Assembly (NCBI GenBank): GCA_002007745.1
Contig: CP019882.1
Location: 4,092,001-4,156,000, forward strand
Direction: 5' to 3'
DNA: 64,000 nucleotides
From: Mycolicibacterium litorale
GTDB taxonomy: Bacteria > Actinomycetota > Actinomycetes > Mycobacteriales > Mycobacteriaceae
The notes beneath the pieces were generated by a model that saw nothing but the letters and a program-made list of their open reading frames with translations, did no database searches and had not been told where the DNA came from. A program made the position numbers and the translations under genes. This document shows, in pieces, positions 8,473 through 16,317 of this stretch (its first letter is position 1; each line of letters starts with the position of its first letter).

Positions 8473-8589
8473 GCCGGACACCTCCGGATGGACAAGACAA
8501 CACCGGAGAAGTGTTCACAGCATTTTTTCGGGTCCGCTCACTACCATCTGCCGCAGAGCCCGGACGACGAGGAGGTCACGGCCATTTCC

Positions 8590-8973
8590 ATGAACGCCAC
8601 CACGCGGCCCCTCGACCGCGCGACTGCACCGTCCGCCTTCAGCAGGGGACACCGCTGGATGTCGGCTGTTCTCGGGGCGTTGGGCATCGTCGTGCTCGCG
8701 GTCCTGGTGGCTGCCGTCATCACCATGTCCCACGAATCCTCGCGACCCGGCGAGCATGCCGCCCCGGCGTCACCCGCTCCGTCCTCGACGGTGGCGGTGA
8801 GCACGTCGGCGGCCGCCCCGGCTCCGCCGACGCCGGCACCACACCCGTCGTGGAGCGCCACCGCGACGGCATCGACCCTGGCCGTGCCGCCGACCCAGGT
8901 GCCGCAGCGGCAGGAACCCAGTGTGCGGCAACGGCTTCACGACATGTTCCCGCACCTGGTGCCGGCGCAGTGA
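8590..8973 (+). CDS. Single-pass membrane-anchored Pro/Ala/Ser-rich protein
   Basis: A 127-aa protein of no recognised family. An N-terminal cytosolic segment of about 25 residues is followed by one transmembrane helix (about residues 27-48, VLGALGIVVLAVLVAAVI), then a low-complexity extracellular stretch rich in Ala, Pro, Ser and Thr, and a short charged end (VRQRLHDMFPHLVPAQ). The start is ATG 8590 with GAGGAGGT somewhat far upstream; an ATG at 8488 in the same frame would add residues lacking family-like character. It is divergent from the SDR gene and convergent with the GntR gene. The composition suggests a cell-wall-proximal protein; the function is unknown. Confidence 0.65.
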   Translation: MNATTRPLDRATAPSAFSRGHRWMSAVLGALGIVVLAVLVAAVITMSHESSRPGEHAAPASPAPSSTVAVSTSAAAPAPPTPAPHPSWSATATASTLAVPPTQVPQRQEPSVRQRLHDMFPHLVPAQ

Positions 8974-9012
8974 GGCCGACACGGACCGAACCCGGGCTTA
9001 CCGTCGGCGGCG

Positions 9013-9717
9013 TTACGGACTGACGATGTCGGCAGTCGCTCCGGAGCTGTCTGGATCCAGAATGGCATCGAGGACCGTTCGCTGTGTCTTGGCAAGGTGC
9101 TCGATGCAGGCACTCGCAGCTGCGCCTGGGTCGTGAGCGAGGATGGCATCGCACATGGCGAGATGCTCACTCAGGGATTCTTCTAGCCGGCGGGGCGAGT
9201 GCGCGATGATGCGCAAGCGCGCGCTGTGCGGGCGAAGTTCTGCAATGATCCGAGATAGGTGCTGGTTGCGAGTAGTCGCGATGACGGCTTGGTCATAGGC
9301 CTCGGTCAGCTCGTAAAACCGATCGCGCCGAGCTGGCGTGTCGTCTTGGCCGGCAATGGCTTCGAACTCAGCTCTCAGCCCGGCGAACAGTTCACCGATC
9401 TTCTCGTCCTGTTCCGCGGCCGCGGCCACGCGCCGGGTCGCGTCGCTTTCGAGCATGGTGCGGATCTCGAACAGGTCACGCACGCCACGGATCGAGATCG
9501 GTGACACCCTGGCACCCTGGCGGTCGATGAGCGAGACCAAACCGTCGGACTCCAGGCGCAGGAACGCATCCCGCACCGGGGTTCGAGAGGCGCCAAAACG
9601 ATCGGCCATCTTGAGGACGCTCAACGACGTACCGGGCCTGAGCTCACCGGTCAGGATCTCCTCGCGCAAGGCGGTGTAGACCTGTTCGGCCTTACTGTCG
9701 CGCGCCACGAAACGCAC
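9013..9717 (-). CDS. GntR-family (FadR/FCD subfamily) transcriptional regulator of the acid-sugar island
   Basis: A 234-aa regulator: a winged helix-turn-helix at residues about 10-75 (VYTALREEILTGELRPG, FGASRTPVRDAFLRLESDGLV) and an all-helical FCD effector domain at about 85-225 with metal-ligand candidates in TEAYDQAVI, SEHLAMCDAI and EHLAKT. FCD proteins sense hydroxy- and sugar-acids and usually repress their catabolic genes. The gene is divergent from the catabolic operon starting at 9864. The conserved element at 9745-9764 sits about 28 bp upstream of its start and recurs at two more promoters of the island, so this protein is the obvious candidate ligand (inference). Confidence 0.92.
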   Translation of the reverse strand: MRFVARDSKAEQVYTALREEILTGELRPGTSLSVLKMADRFGASRTPVRDAFLRLESDGLVSLIDRQGARVSPISIRGVRDLFEIRTMLESDATRRVAAAAEQDEKIGELFAGLRAEFEAIAGQDDTPARRDRFYELTEAYDQAVIATTRNQHLSRIIAELRPHSARLRIIAHSPRRLEESLSEHLAMCDAILAHDPGAAASACIEHLAKTQRTVLDAILDPDSSGATADIVSP

Positions 9718-9744
9718 TCTAACACCCCATTTGGCATCCCTTTC

Positions 9745-9764
9745 CGCATGCGTTATGGTATTCC
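9745..9764 (-). promoter_or_regulatory. Candidate GntR operator, copy 1 (divergent gntR / 9864 operon)
   Basis: Read on the minus strand this is GGAATACCATAACGCATGCG. It matches the copies at 16245-16264 and 20168-20187 (consensus GGWATWCCATAMSGCATGCG). On the plus strand the core TATGG-TATT-CCATA (9755-9767) is an inverted repeat, similar to the TGGTATACCA type bound by FadR-subfamily GntR proteins such as UxuR/ExuR. The position between the divergent gntR and catabolic genes supports autoregulation and control of the operon. Confidence 0.7.
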
Positions 9765-9863
9765 ATAGCGAATGTCGTCATGCTGCGGATGCACCGATGC
9801 CCTCTCCGATGCCCCCAGTTCCGGCATCCGCGCCACGACTGCCCCTGAGACAGATCGGATTTC

Positions 9864-10955
9864 ATGAGAATCGCACTTCTGCCCGGCGACGACATCGGCC
9901 CGGAGATCTCCGCCGCCACGCGAGGTGTGTTGGAGGCCGTCGACCGCCATTTCAGCCTCGGCCTGGACTTCGACGTGCACGAGGTCGGCGTGACGTGTCT
10001 GCGACGAACCGGGACCACGCTGCCGGAGTCGGTGGTGGACGCGTGCCTAGCCGCCGACGGCGTCATCCTCGGTCCGGCCGGCATGTCGGCTTACCCACCG
10101 ATCGCCGACGGGGGTGTCAACATCCCCGGAACGATCCGTAAACGGCTCGATCTCTATGCCAACGTGCGACCATCGCGATATCGCGCCGGCATCCCACTGA
10201 GTCGGCCCGGTCTGGACGTACTCATCGTCCGGGAGAACACCGAAGGTTTCTACGCCGACCGCTCGCTGTACGAGGGTTATGGCGAGTTTCGTCCGACTCC
10301 CGACACCGCACTTTCACTGCGGCTCATCACCGCCAAAGCGTCCCGCCGCATCGCCAGGACGGCCTTCGAATATGCGCGAGGACGGCGCGGGCGCGTCACA
10401 ATGGTCGGCAAACGCCACGTCCTTCAGGTCACCGACGGACTGTTCATGTCCGCTGTCACCGAGGTCGCCGAACAATACCCCGACATCGAACTGCATGAGA
10501 TCGATGTCGACGCCATGGCAGCCGACTTGTATCTACGTCCAGAGAAGTTCGACGTGCTGTTGACCACCAACATGTACGGCGACATTTTGTCCAACGAGGC
10601 GGCCGCTCTGGCCGGCGGCCTTGGCCTGGCAGGAGCCCTCAACGTAGGCGACGACCATGCTGCCGCCAATGCCGGCCATGGGTCCGCTCCCGACATTGCC
10701 GGGCTGGGGATCGCCAACCCGACAAGCCTGATGCTCTCTTCCGCGTTACTGCTGGCCTGGTGGGGCTCTAGAACCAATGACGCCGCCTACCAAATGGCTG
10801 CCGCCGCCATCAACACAGCGATCGATCAGACCCTGTTGGTCCCCGATAATCGAACACGGGATCTCGGCGGCCCGGCCACCACAACACAGTTCGCCAACGC
10901 CGTCACCCGAGCAGTGACCACAGACGCGGACCAACGCGTCGAGAACGTCCCCTGA
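9864..10955 (+). CDS. Isocitrate/isopropylmalate dehydrogenase-family (tartrate dehydrogenase-like) enzyme
   Basis: This 363-aa NAD-dependent beta-decarboxylating-dehydrogenase-family protein has the motifs RIALLPGDDIGPEI at the N-terminus, RENTEGFY, the catalytic Lys in VGKRHVLQVTDG, and the Asp pair in LLTTNMYGDILSNEAAAL. It is not housekeeping LeuB by context, being first in an acid-sugar catabolic operon (29 bp before the ABM gene). The family oxidises a hydroxyl beta to a carboxylate, so a tetronate or tartrate-like substrate is plausible, yielding a 3-oxo acid for the linked OtnK/OtnC. The substrate is inferred, not shown. Confidence 0.85.
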   Translation: MRIALLPGDDIGPEISAATRGVLEAVDRHFSLGLDFDVHEVGVTCLRRTGTTLPESVVDACLAADGVILGPAGMSAYPPIADGGVNIPGTIRKRLDLYANVRPSRYRAGIPLSRPGLDVLIVRENTEGFYADRSLYEGYGEFRPTPDTALSLRLITAKASRRIARTAFEYARGRRGRVTMVGKRHVLQVTDGLFMSAVTEVAEQYPDIELHEIDVDAMAADLYLRPEKFDVLLTTNMYGDILSNEAAALAGGLGLAGALNVGDDHAAANAGHGSAPDIAGLGIANPTSLMLSSALLLAWWGSRTNDAAYQMAAAAINTAIDQTLLVPDNRTRDLGGPATTTQFANAVTRAVTTDADQRVENVP

Positions 10956-10984
10956 AGCTGCCGCACCTACAGAAAGTCCCAACC

Positions 10985-11323
10985 ATGTACACCGTAATCG
11001 TCGAACTCGATGTTCATCCACACGCGCTTGGTGAATTCGTCGCCGGCATTCATGAAAACGCACAAGCCAGCCTGCGCGACGAGTCGGGGTGTATCCGATT
11101 CGATGTCCACCAGGACGCTGCTACTCCCACCCGGTTCTACTTCTACGAGATCTATACCAGCAAGGAGTCTTTCGAAGTCGCCCACAGGCAGGCCGCACAT
11201 TACGCGCGATGGCGCACCGTGGTGGATCGCTGCGTGGTCCCCGGTAGCCAGCACAACACCTACGCCGAACCACTGTTCCCGCAGGACATTCCCGAGCGCA
11301 TCGAGACGCCATCGCATGCCTGA
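10985..11323 (+). CDS. Antibiotic biosynthesis monooxygenase (ABM)-domain protein, YgiN-like
   Basis: A 112-aa dimeric alpha/beta-barrel (ABM) protein: MYTVIVELDVHPHALGEFVA, then ESGCIRFDVHQDAATPTRFYFYEIYTS, then H-x2-Y in AAHYARWRTVVD. In sugar-catabolic clusters members of this family act as aldose/ketose mutarotase- or isomerase-like factors or remain unassigned; monooxygenase activity should not be presumed from the name. It sits between the dehydrogenase and racemase-like genes and overlaps the latter by 8 bp, so it belongs to the same operon and pathway. Confidence 0.8.
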   Translation: MYTVIVELDVHPHALGEFVAGIHENAQASLRDESGCIRFDVHQDAATPTRFYFYEIYTSKESFEVAHRQAAHYARWRTVVDRCVVPGSQHNTYAEPLFPQDIPERIETPSHA

Positions 11324-11987
11324 GCACAACCCCCTTATCGCGGTAATCAGCGCAGTGCCAGCGGCTATTCCGCCCACGGCCACCGCTTTCGAGGAGTTGT
11401 TGCCGGCAGCGACGGTGTGGAACATTCTCGATGATCGCCTGCTGGCAGATGCTGGCCGCCACGGCGGCATCACCGCGGCGTTGTCCGCACGCATGCACCG
11501 ACTCATCACCCACGCAGTAAGCGAGGATGCCGATGCGGTCCTGCTCACCTGTTCGATGTATGCGCCAGTCGCCCGAGAGGTCTGTGCCACGATTCGTATC
11601 CCCGTCCTAGGCCCGGACGATGCACTGTTCGAGGCTGCCACACAACGCGGGTACCGGCGGCTGGCCGTGGTCTCCTCGGCAGCCGATCCCCTCGCTGACT
11701 CACTTTCCCGCTTGCGGGACGTGCTCGACGCCGACACCGTCTTGGAGGGTGTCATCGCCCCGGGTGCGGTCGACGCGGCGCGCGCCGGCGACGTCGCCGC
11801 GCTGGTCGACTCCGTCGTCACCGCAGTCGGTGATATCACCAATCCTGTCGATGCCATTGTCCTGAGCCAGTTTTCGCTGGCGCCCACCGCGCGCGCCGTG
11901 CAGAGGATCACCGACGTTCCGACGCTGCCCGGCCCGGAGTTCGCTGTACGGCGGCTACACACCATGCTCACCTGGCGGTCGGCATGA
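11316..11987 (+). CDS. Asp/Glu racemase-superfamily protein with one catalytic cysteine
   Basis: A 223-aa protein; ATG 11316 overlaps the end of the ABM gene. It has the Asp/Glu/hydantoin racemase architecture of two pseudo-symmetric halves. The first catalytic position is present (LLTCSMY, Cys79), but the second, expected in the IVLSQFSLAPTARA segment, is Ser/Phe rather than Cys. A normal two-base racemase is therefore unlikely; a one-cysteine isomerase or decarboxylase, as in the arylmalonate decarboxylase/maleate isomerase branch, is more plausible. It is coupled by ATGA to the OtnK gene, so it probably acts on the same C4 acid, perhaps filling the step normally done by OtnI. Confidence 0.7.
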   Translation: MPEHNPLIAVISAVPAAIPPTATAFEELLPAATVWNILDDRLLADAGRHGGITAALSARMHRLITHAVSEDADAVLLTCSMYAPVAREVCATIRIPVLGPDDALFEAATQRGYRRLAVVSSAADPLADSLSRLRDVLDADTVLEGVIAPGAVDAARAGDVAALVDSVVTAVGDITNPVDAIVLSQFSLAPTARAVQRITDVPTLPGPEFAVRRLHTMLTWRSA

Positions 11988-13249
11988 TCGGCGCTATCGC
12001 CGATGACTTCACCGGTGCCACCGATGTCGCCATCGCATTCCGCCATGCCGGGTTGCGGACCGCCATTGTTTTTGACACCACCCAGTTGACCGAGCTGCCC
12101 GAGACTGATGCTGCAGTCGTGGCCCTCAAGACGCGCACCACGCCGGCCGACCTCGCCGTGGCGCAGAGCCTGACTGCCGTGGCTTGGCTGCGCGCACGCG
12201 GCGCGACGCAGATCTTCTTCAAGTACTGCTCCACCTTCGACTCCAGTCCCCAAGGCAACATCGGGCCCGTCGCCGACGCCCTGCTGAACGCGCTCGACGC
12301 CGAGCACGCGGTGTTCGTGCCCGCTTCACCGTTACACCTACGCACTCAATACCTGGGCCATTTGTTCGTCGGTGATGTCCTGCTGTCGGAGTCGACGATG
12401 CGCGACCACCCGTTGACGCCGATGACGGACTCGTACCTGCCGCGGGTTCTGTCCCGGCAAACGGCCCATCGGGTCGGACTCGTCAGCCACCGCGACGTGC
12501 GACAGGGCGCCGGGCGAGTCGCCAACCTGCTTCGCGCCTCCCAAAACTTCGATGTTCCTTACTCTCTCGTCGACGCAATCGACGAGAGAGACTTGGCCGC
12601 GATCGGTGCGGCTTGTCTCGACGATCCTCTCGTCACCGGCGCCGCAGGACTCGCTGGTGGCTTGGGAATTGCCCACGCCCGCCGCCTCGGGCGCTCGGTC
12701 ACCACCGCTGCGAGTTCTCGCGCGGCCGACGGCTCCGGCCCCGGTGCAGTACTGGCCGGCAGTTGTTCAGCACGCACCCTCGAACAGATCGACGAGATGC
12801 ATCGGCGCCATCACCCCGCCCTGCGGCTCGATGCTGTGACCGCACCCGACCCTGATGCGCTGACCAAACAAGCACTCGACTGGTACGACCGACAGCTCCC
12901 TGCCAGCGCGCCGCTAATCTACACCTCGCTGCCGCCGGCCAAGCTGCGCAGCGCGCAGGCCGCCATCGGCGCCGAGCACGGAGCGACAATTCTGGACGCG
13001 GCGATGGGGAAGGTCGCGAGCGGTCTCGTCGCTCGTGGTGTGCGCCGGCTGGTGATAGCCGGCGGTGAGACATCGGGTGCGGTGGTGCGGGCACTGGGGA
13101 TTGCAGAAGGTGTGATCGGCGGACAGGCAGCACCCGGGGTGGCCTGGATTGTGGTCGACCAGACCTCTCCGCCACTGGCACTGCTGCTCAAGTCCGGCAA
13201 CTTCGGTGACCGATCGCTGCTCGCTGATGCTGCTGTAGGTGCCCGATGA
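11984..13249 (+). CDS. otnK: 3-oxo-tetronate kinase (DUF1537 four-carbon acid-sugar kinase)
   Basis: A 421-aa DUF1537-family kinase. The N-terminal substrate domain opens MIGAIADDFTGATDVA and carries KYCSTFDSSPQGNIGPVADA; the C-terminal nucleotide domain has AGGETSGAVVRALG and ends with LLKSGNFGD. These are features of OtnK, which phosphorylates 3-oxo-tetronate at C4 with ATP. It is ATGA-coupled to the upstream racemase-like gene and to the OtnC gene downstream, the standard kinase-decarboxylase pair. LtnK or DtnK specificity cannot be fully excluded from sequence, but linkage to an OtnC aldolase rather than PdxA2 favours OtnK. Confidence 0.88.
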   Translation: MIGAIADDFTGATDVAIAFRHAGLRTAIVFDTTQLTELPETDAAVVALKTRTTPADLAVAQSLTAVAWLRARGATQIFFKYCSTFDSSPQGNIGPVADALLNALDAEHAVFVPASPLHLRTQYLGHLFVGDVLLSESTMRDHPLTPMTDSYLPRVLSRQTAHRVGLVSHRDVRQGAGRVANLLRASQNFDVPYSLVDAIDERDLAAIGAACLDDPLVTGAAGLAGGLGIAHARRLGRSVTTAASSRAADGSGPGAVLAGSCSARTLEQIDEMHRRHHPALRLDAVTAPDPDALTKQALDWYDRQLPASAPLIYTSLPPAKLRSAQAAIGAEHGATILDAAMGKVASGLVARGVRRLVIAGGETSGAVVRALGIAEGVIGGQAAPGVAWIVVDQTSPPLALLLKSGNFGDRSLLADAAVGAR

Positions 13250-13881
13250 TCACTCCAGAGACCGGGCTGGCACGTCAACAAGTCGTGGCCGCCGCGCGCT
13301 ATATCCACCGGCGCGGCCTCACTCACGGGCGCACCGGCAACCTCAGCATTCGGCTGGGAGAGCGGATCCTCATCACGCCTACGGGAGCAAGTCTGGGCTC
13401 TGTTCAGGCTGACCAACTGTCGGTCATCAGAGTCGACGGTGAGCACCTCGGCGGTCCTCCCGCGTCCAAGGAGGCCTTTCTGCACGTCGCCATGCTGCGT
13501 GCACGACCGAGCGCCACCGCCGTCGTGCACACCCACTCCAGCTATTCGGCGGCAGTGTCCTGCCTGGCCGGGCTGGACCCCGACAATGCGCTGCCGCCGC
13601 TGACTGCCTACTTCGCCATGCGTGTGGGTCAGCTGCCGTTGCTGGCGTACCACGCCCCCGGCGATTTGGCGCTGGGACCGCTCGCTGAAGACGCCGCGCA
13701 ACGTCACCCGGCACTTCTGCTGCGCAACCATGGACCCATCGTCGCCGGCCAGGACCTCGACAGCGCACTGGATGTTGTCGAGGAGCTGGAAGAGACCGCC
13801 AAACTCTTCCTGCTTCTGCACGGCCGACCCGTCCAACCGTTGACAACCGAACAAGCCGACGCTTTGGCGCCCACGCGGTAA
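13246..13881 (+). CDS. otnC: 3-oxo-tetronate 4-phosphate decarboxylase (class II aldolase/adducin family)
   Basis: This 211-aa class II aldolase-fold, zinc-dependent protein has GNLSIRLGERILITPTGASLG (substrate phosphate region), the zinc ligands in VVHTHSSYS and RNHGPIVAG, and E in SKEAFLH. In the OtnK/OtnC pathway it decarboxylates 3-oxo-tetronate 4-phosphate to dihydroxyacetone phosphate. It overlaps otnK by 4 bp and is the last gene of the operon started at 9864. A fuculose- or ribulose-phosphate aldolase role is possible from the fold alone, but the partner kinase argues for OtnC. Confidence 0.87.
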   Translation: MITPETGLARQQVVAAARYIHRRGLTHGRTGNLSIRLGERILITPTGASLGSVQADQLSVIRVDGEHLGGPPASKEAFLHVAMLRARPSATAVVHTHSSYSAAVSCLAGLDPDNALPPLTAYFAMRVGQLPLLAYHAPGDLALGPLAEDAAQRHPALLLRNHGPIVAGQDLDSALDVVEELEETAKLFLLLHGRPVQPLTTEQADALAPTR

Positions 13882-13929
13882 CGGACCGTTCTGGTCGAGT
13901 GTCCAACGACTGCGCACGCCAAAATGGAG

Positions 13930-15134
13930 TCATCCCACCGCGGTGGTGAAGGCGATCGATGATGGCGTGCCGGTAGCAATGGCTGGCCCAGCCGGCGACA
14001 GCCGTCCGGTCTCGGCGTCGACGAGCAATCCGACGATAGTGCCGGACTTTTGATTGGCCGCATACAGCGTCTTCCCGGTGGGATCGAACGTCATGAACCG
14101 TGGCTGCTGCCCACCGGTGGAAGTGAAGCTCGGGCTCAGCGGCAGACCCATGGGGTCCAGCCCAAACGTCGCGATCGAATCGTGGCCGCGATTGGAGACG
14201 AAAAGATAGCGCCCGTCGCCGCTGACTGTGATTTCGGCAGCAGTGGAGTCGCCGCTGAAACCATCAGGGAGGGTCGACATCGCTTGGGCGGGTGTCATGG
14301 CCGCGGTCTGTGCGTGGTACTGGTAGACGGTCAGTTTCGACGACAATTCGTCGACAAGATACGCCAGGGGCAGGCTCGGGTGGTATGCCAGGTGGCGCGG
14401 GCCACTACCGGCCGGCGTCTCCACCGGTTCTGCGAGAACGGCTATTTCGCCTGAGCGCGGATCGAACGCCAATCGGTGGACGCGGTCGGTTCCCTTGTCG
14501 GGCACAAGCAGGTGTACGCCGGTGGCGTCGAAGGAGATCTCGTGGGGTTGGGGACCCTTTTGCTCCGACGTAACCGGACCTGGGGTACCGGTCAGCGCGA
14601 GAAGCTGGCGGCGCGGGCCCAGGACACCGTCCGCATTACGCCCGAAGACGGCGATCGAGCCGGTGGCGTAGTTGGCCACTAACGCAAACCGCCCGTCGGG
14701 CGACAGCGCCAGGTGGACCCCGTTGCGCCCACCGGTACCTTGGCTACCGAGGCGGGTGAGGCCCCCGGCTGGCCCGATGCGATAGAACGACACTACGTCA
14801 CCATCGCCGTGCACGGAATACAGTGTGTGCCCAGGCTTGTCGACAACGAGGTAGGACGGATTGGGGTCGGCGGGGGCTACCTCGACGAGATTCCAGTCGT
14901 TGTTCTCACCAACTCGGTAACCGAGATGCCCCGCCCGTTGCCGCCTCGTTCGGTGGTGGTGTAGCACCCGACGTAGGCGTACATCTGCCCATCGCTGGGT
15001 GCGGTGTGCCCTGGTGCCGCCCGACGCAGCGCCGTGCCACCACCAGCTGCCAGCAGCACCGCGCCAGTCCTGGCGAGGACTGTGCGCCTAGTGATCTCTC
15101 GGTGTAGTCCTCGAATTTTCCTGACTTCTTTCAT
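13930..15134 (-). pseudogene. Tat-exported lactonase-like beta-propeller protein, frameshifted near 14919
   Basis: Two frames together make one protein of about 401 aa. The first (from ATG 15134) holds a twin-arginine signal, TRRTVLARTGAVLLAAGGG, and MYAYVGCYTTTERGGNGRGI. The second continues YRVGENNDWNLVEV through a seven-bladed propeller (NGVHLALSPDGRFALVANY, GPQPHEISFDATGVHLLVPD, AEITVSGDGRYLFVSNRGHD) to GTPSSIAF. This is the 6-phosphogluconolactonase/YbhE-like lactonase family. One T/A appears missing at 14919-14920; adding it restores the frame, so a consensus error is likely. It follows the Ldh gene by 16 bp, and export suggests hydrolysis of a sugar lactone outside the membrane before uptake. 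Confidence 0.78.
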
Positions 15135-15150
15135 CACCGGGCACCGCAGG

Positions 15151-16221
15151 CTAGAAGGTCACCGGCAGGCCGAATCGCGTGCCGAGCGCTTCGAGTTCCG
15201 CACGGGTTTGCGCGGGCAGCAGGACTCCGCCGGCAGCCAGGCTGGCCGCCTCGGCGCGGTCTTCGAGTTCACCCGGAAACAGGACTTCCGTACTTCCCGG
15301 CGCCAGTGGAACCGTCTTCACCTCGTCGATGAGCTGGCCGACGACGGACAGGAAGTCAGTGGCCGCACCCATGGCTTCGACATCGATTGCGATGAATAAA
15401 TGTCCAGCGCCGCTGGTCTTTTCGGGGTCATACGGTCCACCCACCCCAGTGCCGGTCTTGGCCCCCGTCAACGCACCCGACAGCACGTCCATCATGAACG
15501 TGATTGCGTACCCCTTGTGGCCGGCCATCGGCAAGATAACACCGTTGATTGCCTCGTCCGGATCGGTGGTGGGATTGCCGTATTGGTCCATCGCCCAGCC
15601 TTCCGGGATGGAATCACCGCGAGCGCGAGCCAGATAGATCTTCCCGCGAGCCACCGCCGTGTTGGCGATGTCGACGGCGACCACGCCGCCAGGTGCCGGT
15701 GCGGCGATCGACCACGGATTGGTGCCGAGCACTTTAGTGCGCCCACCCCACGGCGCCATGGCCGGACTGGCGTTGGTGGTCAAGATGGCCACACATCCTT
15801 CTTCGGCGGCGCGGCGGGTGTAGTACATCGCGGTGCCGAAATGGTTGGAGTTGCGCACTCCCACCACCCCAACCCCGTGCGCGCGGGCGCGGGCGACCGC
15901 CTCGCGGCGAGCGGTTTCGGTGACCACCTGACCGATCCCGCCGTGGCCGTCGAGCAGCAATACCGCCCCGCCGTCGATGAGCGTCTCGGGTTCGGTACGG
16001 GAGGACATCGCGCCGCTTTCCAGGCGGGCGGCGTACCAGGGTAGCCGTAGAACTCCGTGGGATTGATGCCCCCACAGATCGGCCCGCACCAGACTGTCGA
16101 GCACGAAAGCCGCTTCGACAGCCGGCACCCCGAGGGTGCGCAGGACTGCGCTACCGAAGTCGGTGAGCGCCTGGGGATTCGCGCGGGATTGCGTCATGGG
16201 CTGGTCGACCGGAACTCGCAC
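15151..16221 (-). CDS. Ldh-family (malate/L-lactate dehydrogenase-like) NAD(P)-dependent oxidoreductase
   Basis: A 356-aa member of the Ldh_2 family, unrelated to classical LDH/MDH, that oxidises or reduces 2-hydroxy or 2-oxo acids (YiaK, ureidoglycolate and malate dehydrogenases). Its motifs are DLWGHQSHGVLRLPWY with the catalytic His, VRNSNHFGTAMYYT, VLGTNPWSIAAP and GHKGYAITFMMDVLSGALTG. The start is GTG 16221 by analogy with family starts (VRVP); ATG 16197 is an alternative. It begins the minus-strand transcript running into the lactonase gene, under the shared element at 16245-16264. A role as the C2 dehydrogenase of the acid-sugar route, replacing LtnD/OtnD, is plausible. Confidence 0.88.
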   Translation of the reverse strand: MRVPVDQPMTQSRANPQALTDFGSAVLRTLGVPAVEAAFVLDSLVRADLWGHQSHGVLRLPWYAARLESGAMSSRTEPETLIDGGAVLLLDGHGGIGQVVTETARREAVARARAHGVGVVGVRNSNHFGTAMYYTRRAAEEGCVAILTTNASPAMAPWGGRTKVLGTNPWSIAAPAPGGVVAVDIANTAVARGKIYLARARGDSIPEGWAMDQYGNPTTDPDEAINGVILPMAGHKGYAITFMMDVLSGALTGAKTGTGVGGPYDPEKTSGAGHLFIAIDVEAMGAATDFLSVVGQLIDEVKTVPLAPGSTEVLFPGELEDRAEAASLAAGGVLLPAQTRAELEALGTRFGLPVTF

Positions 16222-16229
16222 GCCCCCAG

Positions 16230-16264
16230 TATGGCATACTTTACGGTATTCCATACCGCATGCG
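16230..16264 (+). promoter_or_regulatory. Candidate GntR operator, copy 2 (divergent Ldh / aldehyde dehydrogenase)
   Basis: GGTATTCCATACCGCATGCG at 16245-16264 matches the 20-bp island element; CGGTAT-TCC-ATACCG (16244-16258) is also an inverted repeat with 6-bp arms. A second palindromic half, TATGGCATA, lies at 16230-16238. The site lies 24 bp upstream of the Ldh GTG and 54 bp upstream of the ALDH ATG, so it can control both divergent transcripts. Confidence 0.7.
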
Positions 16265-16317
16265 CGGAATGCGCATGTGACAACTGCTTGCCACCGACTT
16301 CGACCCGAAGGATCCCC

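Noticed and set aside
8488..8589. Earlier ATG (8488) for the membrane-anchored protein
   Set aside because: It would add 34 residues that look like leader translation, and the only SD (GAGGAGGT near 8567) lies after it, favouring ATG 8590.
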